This document shows, piece by piece, positions 9,082 to 17,539 of a stretch of DNA of 64,000 bases (positions are counted from its first letter, which is position 1; each line of letters opens with the position of its first letter). The notes beneath the pieces are model-generated. The model was not told the DNA's origin and searched no databases. It worked only from the letters and a program-made list of their open reading frames with translations. Source of the DNA: JACKBC01 sp041391125 (lineage in GTDB: Bacteria; Chloroflexota; Anaerolineae; Caldilineales; Caldilineaceae). The DNA is taken from assembly GCA_041391125.1 (NCBI GenBank), contig JAWKON010000017.1, positions 71,732 to 135,731 on the forward strand. Reading direction: 5' to 3'. The translations under genes and the position numbers were made by a program.

Positions 9082-9144
9082 GGCGGCTGTGAGGAATGCC
9101 AGTGGCTTCGACAAGCTCAGCCACCGGCATTCCTCACAGCCGCC
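9082..9144. repeat. Large perfect inverted repeat upstream of the sulfatase
   Basis: Two 19-base arms, 9082-9100 and 9126-9144, are exact complements. They enclose an inner 'tggct/agcca' pair and the dispersed word 'ttcgacaagctcag'. It ends 19 bases before the sulfatase ATG, so it would form a stable hairpin in the leader. It could be a small non-autonomous element or a regulatory structure. Confidence 0.75.
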
Positions 9145-9163
9145 ACCAGCGAAAGGATTTGCC

Positions 9164-10585
9164 ATGCGCAACGGCCGCCCCAATATCATCTTTATCATGT
9201 CGGACGATCACGCCTCCCACGCCATGAGCTGCTACGGCAGCCGCATCAATCAGACGCCCAATCTGGACCGCATTGCCAATGGCGGTATGCGCTTTAACAA
9301 CTGCTTTTGCACCAATTCGATCTGCACGCCCAGCCGCGCCGCCATATTGACCGGCACGTACAACCACATCAACGAGGTGACCACGCTGTCCACCCATATG
9401 GACAACCGGCTGCAAACCTTTCCCAAGCTGCTGCAAGCCGAGGGCTATCAGACCGCCATCTTTGGCAAATGGCATTTGGGCCAGGGGCCGGAGCACTGTC
9501 CCACCGGCTTTGATGATTGGGCCGTGCTGCCGGGGCAGGGGCTCTATCACAACCCGGAGTTCATTTTTAAAGGGCCGGATGGCGGCCAGCGGCGCACGGT
9601 ACACGGCTATGTGACCGACCTGATCACCGATTTCAGCCTGGCGTGGCTGCAACAGCGCGATGCAGATCGCCCCTTCTGCATGATGGTGCATCACAAAGCG
9701 CCCCACCGCGCCTGGGAGCCCGATGAAAAGCACGCCCATCTTTATCTTAACGAGGAGATCCCCGAACCGGAGACGCTTTATGACGATTATGCCGGACGGG
9801 CCTCGGCGGCGGCAGCGGCGGAGATGCGCGTGGGCGTCCACATGAACCCCATGGATCTCAAGTCGACCATCAACCACACGCTGCCCGAAAACGAGCTGCG
9901 CAAATGGGCCTATCAGCGCTACATCAAGGATTATCTGCGCGTCATCGCCAGCATTGACGACAATGTGGGGCGGCTGCTCGACTATCTGGATGAGCAAGGG
10001 CTGACCGAAAACACGCTGGTCATATACACGTCGGACCAGGGCTTTTTCCTGGGCGACCACGGCTGGTATGACAAGCGCTTTATGTACGAAGAATCGCTGC
10101 GCATGCCCTTTATTGTGCGCTATCCCCAGGAGATCGCGGCTGGCGCGGTCAACGACGATATGATCCTCAATGTGGACTTTGCGCCGCTCTTTTTGGAACT
10201 GGCCGGTGTCGCTATCCCGACGGATATGCAGGGGCGCAGCTTCCGCCCGCTGCTGCACGGCGAGTCGCCGGACAATTGGCGCACGGCCATGTATTATCGC
10301 TATTGGATGCATAAGGAGCACCACAACGTGTACGCCCATTATGGCATCCGCACGCTGCAACACAAGTTGATCTACTACTATGCCGATGCACTGGGCCAAC
10401 TTGGCGCCATTGATGAGACGTACGAGCCCGAGTGGGAATTGTTTGACCTGACGCAAGACCGTTATGAACTGCACAACGTGTACGGCGATCCCGCCTATGC
10501 CGATACGGTGCGCCAGCTTAAAGATGAACTGCATCGCTTGCAGGCCGCCGTGGGCGACGAACGGTATTTTAAAGATGTGGATTGA
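9164..10585 (+). CDS. Type I sulfatase (formylglycine-dependent)
   Basis: Hydrolyses sulfate esters. The active-site signature CTPSRAAILTG (C54, R58) is the C-x-P-x-R substrate for the formylglycine-generating enzyme. The metal-binding Asp pair is in FIMSDDH (D14, D15). The downstream YTSDQGFFLGDHGWYDKR supplies the further metal and Lys ligands. The length of 473 residues is normal. I chose ATG 9164 because 'gaaagga' lies six to seven bases upstream. The longer open frame runs into the inverted repeat. No signal peptide is visible, so the enzyme is probably cytoplasmic or exported by another route. Its 3' end overlaps the TauE-like permease by 11 bases, which suggests that sulfate or sulfite released by the sulfatase is handled by the permease. 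Confidence 0.93.
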   Translation: MRNGRPNIIFIMSDDHASHAMSCYGSRINQTPNLDRIANGGMRFNNCFCTNSICTPSRAAILTGTYNHINEVTTLSTHMDNRLQTFPKLLQAEGYQTAIFGKWHLGQGPEHCPTGFDDWAVLPGQGLYHNPEFIFKGPDGGQRRTVHGYVTDLITDFSLAWLQQRDADRPFCMMVHHKAPHRAWEPDEKHAHLYLNEEIPEPETLYDDYAGRASAAAAAEMRVGVHMNPMDLKSTINHTLPENELRKWAYQRYIKDYLRVIASIDDNVGRLLDYLDEQGLTENTLVIYTSDQGFFLGDHGWYDKRFMYEESLRMPFIVRYPQEIAAGAVNDDMILNVDFAPLFLELAGVAIPTDMQGRSFRPLLHGESPDNWRTAMYYRYWMHKEHHNVYAHYGIRTLQHKLIYYYADALGQLGAIDETYEPEWELFDLTQDRYELHNVYGDPAYADTVRQLKDELHRLQAAVGDERYFKDVD

Positions 10586-11297
10586 TGCGCTTTTCTGGCT
10601 GACGCTGACCATTCTGTTTCTGGCCGCGTTTACCAAGGCCACGCTGGGCTTTGGCGAATCGCTGCTGACCATCCCCATGTTGACGCTGGTGCTGGGCGTG
10701 CAGACCGCCGTGCCGCTGGTCAGCCTGATCGCGGGCACGATTACGCTGCTGATGTTGGTGCGTGGGTGGCAAGAATTGCGGATGGCGGTGGTGTGGCGGC
10801 TCATGTTGGCGGCGCTGGTGGGTGCGCCGATTGGGGCATGGGTGCTGGCTTTCTTGCCCGTGCAATGGGTGACCGCCGTGCTGGGCATCATGCTGATAGG
10901 CGTGGGTTTGTACTATTTGCGGCGGCCGGCGATTCAGCTTTTCCAGGGGCAGCAGTGGGCCTATCCGTTTGGATTCGTGGCGGGCATTCTGGGCGGCGCA
11001 TACAGCATGGCCAGCCCGCCGGTGTGATTTATGGCCTAGCCCAACGCTGGCCACCGGAACAGTTCCGCGTTACGCTGCAAGGCTTCTTTCTGCCACTCAG
11101 CGCGATGATTCTGATCAGCCATGCCGCCAGGGCTGTGGAGCAAGCAGGTGCTCCAATATTATGCCTTTTCATGGCCGATTATGCTGATTGCGTTTTGGCT
11201 GGGTGAAAAGGTGAGTCAGCGCATTCCCACGGCGCTGTTTGAGCGTGTTTTGTATGTGACGCTAATTGTGTTGGGGATTGCGCTTTTGGTGCGGTAA
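10575..11297 (+). pseudogene. TauE/SafE family sulfite/sulfonate exporter, interrupted by two compensating frameshifts
   Basis: Hydrophobic permease with the family's TKATLGFGESLLTIPML start and the GFVAGILGGAYSMASPPV repeat motif. The frame stops at 11025-11027, just after SPPV. Sequence homologous to the rest (IYGLAQRWPPEQFRV) continues in a second frame to about 11128. It then returns to the first frame and reads GLWSKQVLQYYAFSWPI to a stop at 11295. The two indels compensate, and the whole is 241 codons, a normal family length. The first looks like one lost G in 'ggtg(g)tgatt'. This fits either recent decay or sequence error. It overlaps the sulfatase gene, implying one transcript for sulfate release and export. 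Confidence 0.8.
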
Positions 11298-11305
11298 AGG
11301 GCGCT

Positions 11306-11325
11306 GTGCGACAAGGATGTCGCAC
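11306..11325. terminator. Hairpin between convergent genes
   Basis: The arms 'gtgcgaca' and 'tgtcgcac' enclose an 'agga' loop and are followed by 'cctaca'. It lies in the 28-base gap between the exporter and mutY and could end both transcripts. It belongs to a set of stem-loops in this window flanked by cctaca/tgtagg. Confidence 0.55.
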
Positions 11326-12432
11326 CTACAGGGGGGATGTTTGCAAGGCTTGAATGATCTTCTGATCCGTTGCCGGAAAGGGAAATTGCGCCAGTTCGGC
11401 AAATTCCACCCAGCGCCAATCGGCGCAGCCGATGGTCTGCGGTTCCCCGGTGAGGTGACGAGCGTGAAAGGCGTGCAGCGTAATCCGAAAGTGCGTATAG
11501 GCGTGCTGTACGACGGTGAATTGCGCCCCGACCTCGATCTTCATAGCTAATTCCTCGGCGATTTCCCGCCGCAAGCAGGCCGCCAGATCGGCGTCCGTGG
11601 GCTCCAGCTTGCCACCAGGAAACTCCCACAGCCCACCCAACATGCCCTCCTCTGGGCGCTGTGCAATGAGAAATTTCGACGCATACGGTTCCCCCTGCCA
11701 AATCACCCCCGCCGCCACATCGTAATGCGGCGTCTTTTTCTTCGGCGACATGACGGGCCGCTCATATTGGACGCCATGCGCAACGGCCAGGCAATCTTCT
11801 GAGAGCGGGCAGATCAAGCAGCGCGGGGTGGTGGGCGTGCAGATGTGGGCGCCCAGTTCCATCAGCGCTTCATTGAAGGCGCCGGCTTGACCGTGTGGCG
11901 CGGCATCCACTAATTCCTGCGCTAATTTCCATAATTCTTTTTTCGTATCAGTCTGGTCGACCGGCTGTGCAATATCGTATAGCCGGCTGAGGACGCGCGT
12001 CACGTTGCCGTCGACAACGGCGGCTGGCTGTCCAAAAGCCGTACTCAAGATAGCGCCGACCGTATACTCACCAATACCGGGCAAGCTTAAGAGCGCTTTG
12101 CGGTCGTCCGGCACGTTTCCGTTAAATCTTGCTACAATTTGCTGCGCCGCACGATGGATGTTGCGGGCGCGGGCGTAGTAGCCCAATCCCTCCCACGCTT
12201 TGAGAACCTCTTGCAAATCGGCCTGAGCCAACACTTCGACGGTGGGGAAGCGCGCCATCCAGCCCTCAAAATAGCTGATAACGGTTTCCAGCCGAGTTTG
12301 CTGGGCCATGATTTCGCTGATCCAGACGGCATAGGGAGAGCGCTGGCCAGCCGGCGCATTGCGCCACGGCAGACCGCGCACGTGCGGATCGTGCCATTGG
12401 AGCAGCCGATCTGTAATCGTTGATGGGGTCAT
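11326..12432 (-). CDS. mutY: A/G-specific adenine DNA glycosylase MutY
   Basis: Removes adenine mispaired with 8-oxoguanine. The HhH-GPD domain carries the catalytic Glu in ISEIMAQQT (E40), the hairpin-helix LPGIGEYT, and the catalytic Asp in VVDGNVTRVLSR (D141). The iron-sulfur loop has four Cys spaced C-x6-C-x2-C-x5-C (C198, C205, C208, C214). The C-terminal Nudix-like domain that reads 8-oxoG is present (GGLWEFPGGKLEP and REIAEEL). The length of 368 residues is normal. It follows the small zinc-ribbon gene by 21 bases and is probably co-transcribed with it. Confidence 0.95.
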   Translation of the reverse strand: MTPSTITDRLLQWHDPHVRGLPWRNAPAGQRSPYAVWISEIMAQQTRLETVISYFEGWMARFPTVEVLAQADLQEVLKAWEGLGYYARARNIHRAAQQIVARFNGNVPDDRKALLSLPGIGEYTVGAILSTAFGQPAAVVDGNVTRVLSRLYDIAQPVDQTDTKKELWKLAQELVDAAPHGQAGAFNEALMELGAHICTPTTPRCLICPLSEDCLAVAHGVQYERPVMSPKKKTPHYDVAAGVIWQGEPYASKFLIAQRPEEGMLGGLWEFPGGKLEPTDADLAACLRREIAEELAMKIEVGAQFTVVQHAYTHFRITLHAFHARHLTGEPQTIGCADWRWVEFAELAQFPFPATDQKIIQALQTSPL

Positions 12433-12453
12433 GTTTAGAAAGAGATGGATTGA

Positions 12454-12660
12454 TTATGAGCCAGGGGCGCCAAGCATCATGCAACTGCCGAAGTTCATCA
12501 CCATAAAGAGCAGCGCCAAAGCAACCCACCTCCAGACGGGTAGACCACCAACCGTTTGACGCTTGGGCTTGGGCGGGGGGGCTTTAGGCAGGGGCGTCTG
12601 GCAGCGCCAACAAACATCTTTATCGTCAGGGTTCCATGTATTGCATTCTGGGCAGTTCAT
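12454..12660 (-). CDS. Small zinc-ribbon membrane protein
   Basis: A 68-residue protein with two CxxC knuckles (MNCPEC and CWRC) forming a zinc ribbon. A Pro/Lys-rich linker follows, then one transmembrane helix (RWVALALLFMVMNFGSCMML). ATG 12660 is preceded by 'aaggag' at good spacing, so I prefer it to the upstream start of the open frame. It lies 21 bases before mutY on the same strand. The role is unknown. Such ribbon-plus-helix proteins are common and often uncharacterised. Confidence 0.7.
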   Translation of the reverse strand: MNCPECNTWNPDDKDVCWRCQTPLPKAPPPKPKRQTVGGLPVWRWVALALLFMVMNFGSCMMLGAPGS

Positions 12661-13327
12661 CTTCTTCTCCTTGGATTTCTGAGTAAGCAAATAGTAGCAC
12701 AGATAGGAGGCCTGAGCAAGCTAGCCTACTTTCTCAGGAGCCAATCCCTTCGTTCTTCCTGGAACGATGTAGCCCGCAAACCGAAGTATCCCATTTGTTG
12801 CGGGATGCCTCTACCGGTATTGACATAAAACCGAATGCAGAATTACAAATTAAAGATGCTTACATTTTTCTTAAATATTATTTATCTGTTAAAATTAACA
12901 TCATTGTAAGCTAAGAGAAATAAATTTAGGTGTTTACGTCAAGTTAGGTTTGATCGACTTATGTTAGACTTACGTCAGCAAATTAATCATATTACATTAT
13001 CGGCGCGCCATAGCCATGCTATCGATCCCAGCGTTGGCTTTGTATTAAATTGTTAAGGTTGGGCTCCGTTGATATTTGTACGCTAAGAATTTTGTGCAAT
13101 CCCTGGTTTCCTGCACCATTGCTCCCCACATCGCCTCTTACTTGCAGTGGCCCCCAAGCCAACTCGTTGCGGAAAATTTCATATTTCTGACGAATCCGTC
13201 AGTCATTTGACGTATTTGTGCGTCATTTGGCCGCGATCCTCGAAGGATCGCCGGTGTATAGCCGATTATCTGTATGAGAAGCGTAAGCTTTTCGTCGTAA
13301 TGAGTACAATATTGTAAGTATATGTAC
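12661..13327. other. AT-rich intergenic region without a supported gene
   Basis: About 670 bases with low GC. It holds short palindromes ('gcgatcctcgaaggatcgc' at 13232-13250 and 'tgacgaatccgtca' near 13191) but no convincing reading frame. The only open frame (13138-13380, minus) has no ribosome site and no recognisable domain. Confidence 0.5.
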
Positions 13328-13347
13328 TTGATAAAAGGTATTATCAA
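13328..13347. promoter_or_regulatory. Operator-like palindrome upstream of the FecR-like gene
   Basis: 'ttgataa' and 'ttatcaa' form a perfect seven-base inverted repeat around 'aaggta', ending 12 bases before the ATG at 13360. Its position suits a repressor site. This is inference from symmetry only. Confidence 0.4.
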
Positions 13348-13359
13348 AGGATCTGACTC

Positions 13360-13914
13360 ATGATTTACGCAGCGCGCCAAACTCCGCCTCTCGCCAGCTT
13401 ACAAATGGTTCGTCCCATCCGATTCCCGATATCATCAAACGCTGTAGACTTTATGGGCATTCGGCGCTCTTGTAGCACGCTTGTTTTCGTTCAAGTTGCC
13501 CTCTACATCGGCATCATGGCAACGTTGGCGGTTCAAATGATTATATGTACCACCACAAATGAACCCGCAATTTATGTAAATGCCCAGGTGCTGGATGGTG
13601 TTGCTCTCATTATCTTAAATGATGACGCGCAAAAAATCGCTGAAGAGAATCCTAGTGCACCAAAATGGCTGGACAAGGGGGATTCATTTCTTGTAAAGGA
13701 GGGAGATCGCATTGAGGCTCTTGGCGGCGCCGTACTACTCACATATTTTGATGGTTCGGTGCGGCAAATCTCGCAGACGGCATTTACCGTGCCGGCATTG
13801 GATGACGCCTTGCCTCGTGGCGGATTTTCGCTTTCGGAGTGGTTTGAGCGAATTCTTTTGGGACTACATCGATCTTTTGAGCAAAATGTTACTGTAGCAT
13901 CTGTACTAGGCTGA
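13360..13914 (+). CDS. Membrane-anchored FecR-like domain protein, short
   Basis: A 184-residue protein with one hydrophobic segment near residues 41-64 (FVQVALYIGIMATLAVQMII). An extracytoplasmic region follows, whose GDSFLVKEGDRIEALGG and VLLTYFDGSV match the beta-rich core of FecR-like domains. Full FecR or FecR-like proteins are usually longer, so this one may be truncated after the domain. The AT-rich stretch that follows shows no obvious continuation. 'aaagga' lies eight bases before the ATG. No sigma factor or TonB receptor is nearby, so classical FecR signalling is not supported. Confidence 0.55.
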   Translation: MIYAARQTPPLASLQMVRPIRFPISSNAVDFMGIRRSCSTLVFVQVALYIGIMATLAVQMIICTTTNEPAIYVNAQVLDGVALIILNDDAQKIAEENPSAPKWLDKGDSFLVKEGDRIEALGGAVLLTYFDGSVRQISQTAFTVPALDDALPRGGFSLSEWFERILLGLHRSFEQNVTVASVLG

Positions 13915-14292
13915 AGGAATGTTCAGATCGCATCCCTGTTTTGCGTTTTGCTGTACTCTCATTGTGTTAAAAATATGTAGCGTTTTGCATATTTTCTTGC
14001 GTAATTAACCCCGTATCACGTTTCGTCCATCCCCCCCAATCCTCCTTTTTCGTTTTACCCCAGGTGTTTGCTGGCCCAATTTGACAACTCTGCGTACTAA
14101 GGCATTTTACCAATTATCTGTTACAATCAGTGGCAAAACCATTGAAGCCGACTGCGTACTCTATTCAGTCACCGCTTGGTCCACTGTCAATGTACTGGGA
14201 CTTTTTCGGATAAATTTATGTATGTCTGGGAAAGCGCCGACGCGGTGCGTGAGGCTTAAGTGGTGACCCTGTTTGCTAATTACGATTAGGAC
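13915..14292. other. Intergenic region, no supported gene
   Basis: About 380 AT-rich bases between the FecR-like and UPF0182 genes. One 61-codon open frame (14081-14266) has no ribosome site or domain and is not accepted. I see no hairpin terminator here. Confidence 0.45.
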
Positions 14293-17200
14293 ATGCCACC
14301 AATGCGCGATAAAGATCCTTTTTCTGAGCTAATTCGTTCGATTGAAGAAAACTTGCAGGGCGGCAACTGGGAGCCCGTAAATGAAGCACAGGAACCACCG
14401 CCGCCGGGGAATCCGCGCCGCTTGCTTTGGGTGTTTCTCCCCCTCCTGCTTCTCCTCTTTTTTAACCGCATCATCCACTTTTACACCGACTTTATTTGGT
14501 ATCAAAGTCTGAATCTGGAATCGGTCTTCTATACACGCATTTATGCGTCCTTTGCCATTTTTGTGACCAGCGCCGTACTCTTTTGGCTTTTCCTGGCCAT
14601 CAATGTGTTTATTGCGCGACGTCTGGAACCCTTTGGTCTGCTCAACACGCCGATTGAGCAAGTGGCGCAGCTTTTTGGCGTCAGCATCACGCCGATCGTG
14701 TTGGGGGTGGGGGCTGTTTTGGCTGTGCTCATTGGCATGAATATCTCATCCATTTGGGAAGAATTGCTCATCTATTTGTATCAGCGGCCATTTGGTCTCA
14801 TAGACCCCATCTTTGAACGCGACGCCAGCTTCTTTATGTTTACGCTGCCCATTTGGCAAATTGCGCGCAACTGGCTGCTGGCGACTACGATTATTACCAT
14901 TTTGGCCACAGCGCTGGTGAGCGGGGTGGGCTGGCGCGGTTGGGATGTGCAGCGCGGCGTGCTGATTCACCTGGGCGTGTTGGGCGCACTGGTGCTGGCG
15001 CTGATTGCCTGGCAATATCGACTCAACGCCTATCAACTGGTGTACAGCGCGCGCGGGGCAGTCTTCGGGGGTGGCTATACCGACATTCATGCGCAACTGC
15101 CAGCCTATAATATTTTGACCGTGGTGACGCTGGCGGCGGCGGTGCTATTGGTGGTGGTGACGGTGCTGCGCTCCGGTTGGCGGGCTATGTTGGGGGTGTT
15201 GGCAGTCTGGTTTGCGGTGTCGTTTTTGGCCGGCAGCGTCTATCCGGGATTGGTGCAGCGCTTTCAAGTCGACCCCAACGAGCTGAATCTGGAACGCCCC
15301 TATATTGAACATAATATTGAGTTTACGCGCGCCGCTTTCGATCTGGATACCATTGAGAGCCGCGACTATGATGTGACGCAACAGTTGACCGCCGAAGATC
15401 TGCTCAGCGAACCGGAGACGGTGACCAACATCCGGCTGTGGGACTATCGCCCGCTGCTGCAAACCTATAACCAGGTGCAGGCGTTGCGCCAATATTATCG
15501 CTTTAACGATATTGACATTGACCGCTACGTCATCAATGGCGAACTGCGCCAAGTGATGCTGGGCGCGCGCGAATTGGTGCCAGACCAACTGGACGTGAAT
15601 GCGCAGACGTGGGTCAACCGCAAGCTGGTCTATACGCACGGCTACGGCGTGGCCACTTCGCCGGTGGCGCAGGTGACGCGGGATGGCCTGCCCGAGTTTC
15701 TGGTCAAAGACTTGCCGCCGCGCGGCGAAATTGCGGTCACGCAGCCGCAAATCTATTTTGGCGAGCTGACCGACGATTATGTAATTGTGAACACGAGTGA
15801 GCCGGAGTTCGATTACCCGCGCGGCGACGGCAACGTGACCACCAGCTTCGAAGGCAGCAGCGGCATCCACATGAGCTTGCTGCACCGCCTGCTCTTTGCA
15901 TTGCGCTTTGCCGACATCAACATGCTGCTCAATTCGGATATAAAGGCCGACAGCCAGTTGCTTTGGCACAGAGATATTCGCGAACGCGTGCAGGAATTGG
16001 CGCCTTTTTTGCACTATGATTCGGACCCCTATATTGTGATTGATGATAGCGGCAAACTGTATTGGATCCTTGACGCCTACACGGCCAGCTATCGCTTCCC
16101 ATACAGTGAGCCGTTTACATCGTCAGAGCAGTTTGCCAAGCTGCGCCCGCTGCTGGGCGTCAACTATGTGCGTAATCCGGTCAAGGTAGTGATCAATGCC
16201 TATGATGGGCAGATCCGTTTCTATCTGCTCAATGCGGATGAGCCCATCGCGGCGGCGTATGCGCGGATTTTTCCGGCCCTCTTTACCGATGGCGCCGAGA
16301 TGCCCGCCGATCTCAAGATGCACATTCGTTACCCCAACGATTATTTCAGCGTGCAGGCCGAGGTGTACCGCACCTATCATATGACCAACCCCACCGATTT
16401 TTACAACAAGGAAGATGTGTGGGCCTGGCCCATGGAGTTGTTTGAAGACAAGTCGCAGCCCATGGAGCCCTACTATGTGCTCATGCAGTTGCCGGGCAAT
16501 GATGAGTTAGACTTTATCCAAATTTTGCCCTTTACGCCCGCCGGGCGCGAAAATATGTTGGCGTGGCTGGCGGCCCAAAATGACCCGGACAAATATGGCC
16601 AAAAGATAGTTTACAAATTTGGCAAGGATTCTTTGGTCTACGGTCCACAGCAGATTGAAGCGCGCATCGATCAAGACCCGGACATCAGCGCCCTTTTCAG
16701 CCTGTGGAATCAGCCCGATCAGGGCAGCAGCGTCATTCGCGGCAACCTGCTGGTGATCCCCTTTGGCGACAGCTTGCTCTATGTAGAGCCGCTCTATTTG
16801 CAGGCCGACACGGGCAAAATTCCCGAACTCAAGCGGGTGATCCTGGCCACATCCAACCGGGTGGAAATGGCCGAAAATTTGGGGCTGGCGCTAGTCAAGC
16901 TCTTTGGGCGCAACATGCTGTCCGACCCGCGCTTGGCCAGCCTCAATTCGGCGGGCGCGGAGGCACTCAGCGGCAGCGCGGATAATACGACCAGTGGTGA
17001 TGCGTTTAGCCTGGATGTCAACGCCACCGTGGAGGAACTGATTGTGGAAGCCAATGCGCGCTATACCAATGCCCAAGAGTTTTTGCGCAACGGCGATTGG
17101 GCGGGCTATGGCCGCGAAATGAACTCACTCCAGCAGTTGCTGGCCCAACTGGCCGAAGTGATGGGCGTGGATGTACAAGCGCCGCCCGCCCCCGCCGAAG

Positions 17201-17352
17201 CCGCTCCAATGACGCATCCTCAGGCGGGGACACTACAAGCGGTCAATAGACACATATTTGGCGGAGCGTTACGTAGTCAGCAGTCCAAGGTCCAAAGTCT
17301 GGCAGTGGGTATTACTCATAAAACTTTCACATTTTGCTCAGACATTTTTTAG
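14293..17352 (+). CDS. UPF0182 family large membrane protein
   Basis: Belongs to the UPF0182 (COG1615) family, whose function is unknown. Seven or so transmembrane helices occupy roughly residues 38-320, starting with LLWVFLPLLLLLFFNRI and the family's FYTDFIWYQSLNLESVFY. A large extracytoplasmic domain follows with conserved words such as NIRLWDYRPLLQTYNQVQ, VTQPQIYFGEL and VYGPQQIEARIDQDP. The length fits the family. Two ATGs compete: 14293 and 14302. 'agga' at 14287 suits the second better. The last 40 residues run through a dispersed repeat (gtccaaggtccaaagtc) and do not look like the usual family end, so the true C-terminus may be lost to an indel near 17220. Confidence 0.85.
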   Translation: MPPMRDKDPFSELIRSIEENLQGGNWEPVNEAQEPPPPGNPRRLLWVFLPLLLLLFFNRIIHFYTDFIWYQSLNLESVFYTRIYASFAIFVTSAVLFWLFLAINVFIARRLEPFGLLNTPIEQVAQLFGVSITPIVLGVGAVLAVLIGMNISSIWEELLIYLYQRPFGLIDPIFERDASFFMFTLPIWQIARNWLLATTIITILATALVSGVGWRGWDVQRGVLIHLGVLGALVLALIAWQYRLNAYQLVYSARGAVFGGGYTDIHAQLPAYNILTVVTLAAAVLLVVVTVLRSGWRAMLGVLAVWFAVSFLAGSVYPGLVQRFQVDPNELNLERPYIEHNIEFTRAAFDLDTIESRDYDVTQQLTAEDLLSEPETVTNIRLWDYRPLLQTYNQVQALRQYYRFNDIDIDRYVINGELRQVMLGARELVPDQLDVNAQTWVNRKLVYTHGYGVATSPVAQVTRDGLPEFLVKDLPPRGEIAVTQPQIYFGELTDDYVIVNTSEPEFDYPRGDGNVTTSFEGSSGIHMSLLHRLLFALRFADINMLLNSDIKADSQLLWHRDIRERVQELAPFLHYDSDPYIVIDDSGKLYWILDAYTASYRFPYSEPFTSSEQFAKLRPLLGVNYVRNPVKVVINAYDGQIRFYLLNADEPIAAAYARIFPALFTDGAEMPADLKMHIRYPNDYFSVQAEVYRTYHMTNPTDFYNKEDVWAWPMELFEDKSQPMEPYYVLMQLPGNDELDFIQILPFTPAGRENMLAWLAAQNDPDKYGQKIVYKFGKDSLVYGPQQIEARIDQDPDISALFSLWNQPDQGSSVIRGNLLVIPFGDSLLYVEPLYLQADTGKIPELKRVILATSNRVEMAENLGLALVKLFGRNMLSDPRLASLNSAGAEALSGSADNTTSGDAFSLDVNATVEELIVEANARYTNAQEFLRNGDWAGYGREMNSLQQLLAQLAEVMGVDVQAPPAPAEAAPMTHPQAGTLQAVNRHIFGGALRSQQSKVQSLAVGITHKTFTFCSDIF

Positions 17353-17416
17353 AATCTCTTGTTAATTTATGGCACAGCTGTTGCAACGCTCTAAATAAAT
17401 TACTTGTGTATCTATT

Positions 17417-17515
17417 CACCCCACCCTGGCCCTCCCCTTGAGGGAGGGAATAGCGCCGCCGCAGGCGGTGAGTGAAGCTCCTCCCCCTCAAGGGGAGGCT
17501 GGGAGGGGTATATCA
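17417..17515. repeat. Inverted repeat of the 'ccctccccttgaggg' type
   Basis: The arms around 'cctggccctccccttgagg' and 'cctcaaggggaggctggg' are complementary and enclose 'gccgccgcaggcggtg', itself a small hairpin. It lies just upstream of the HtrA gene. It looks like a dispersed palindromic element. Confidence 0.65.
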
Positions 17516-17539
17516 ACTTGTTTGTGTGAGGAGATTTTC

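Noticed and set aside
9134..10891. 585-codon open frame on the minus strand
   Set aside because: It is antisense to the sulfatase, whose active-site motif and ribosome site are clear. GC-rich third positions create such frames.
13138..13380. 80-codon open frame in the AT-rich gap
   Set aside because: No ribosome site, no domain, and it overlaps the palindrome and start of the FecR-like gene.
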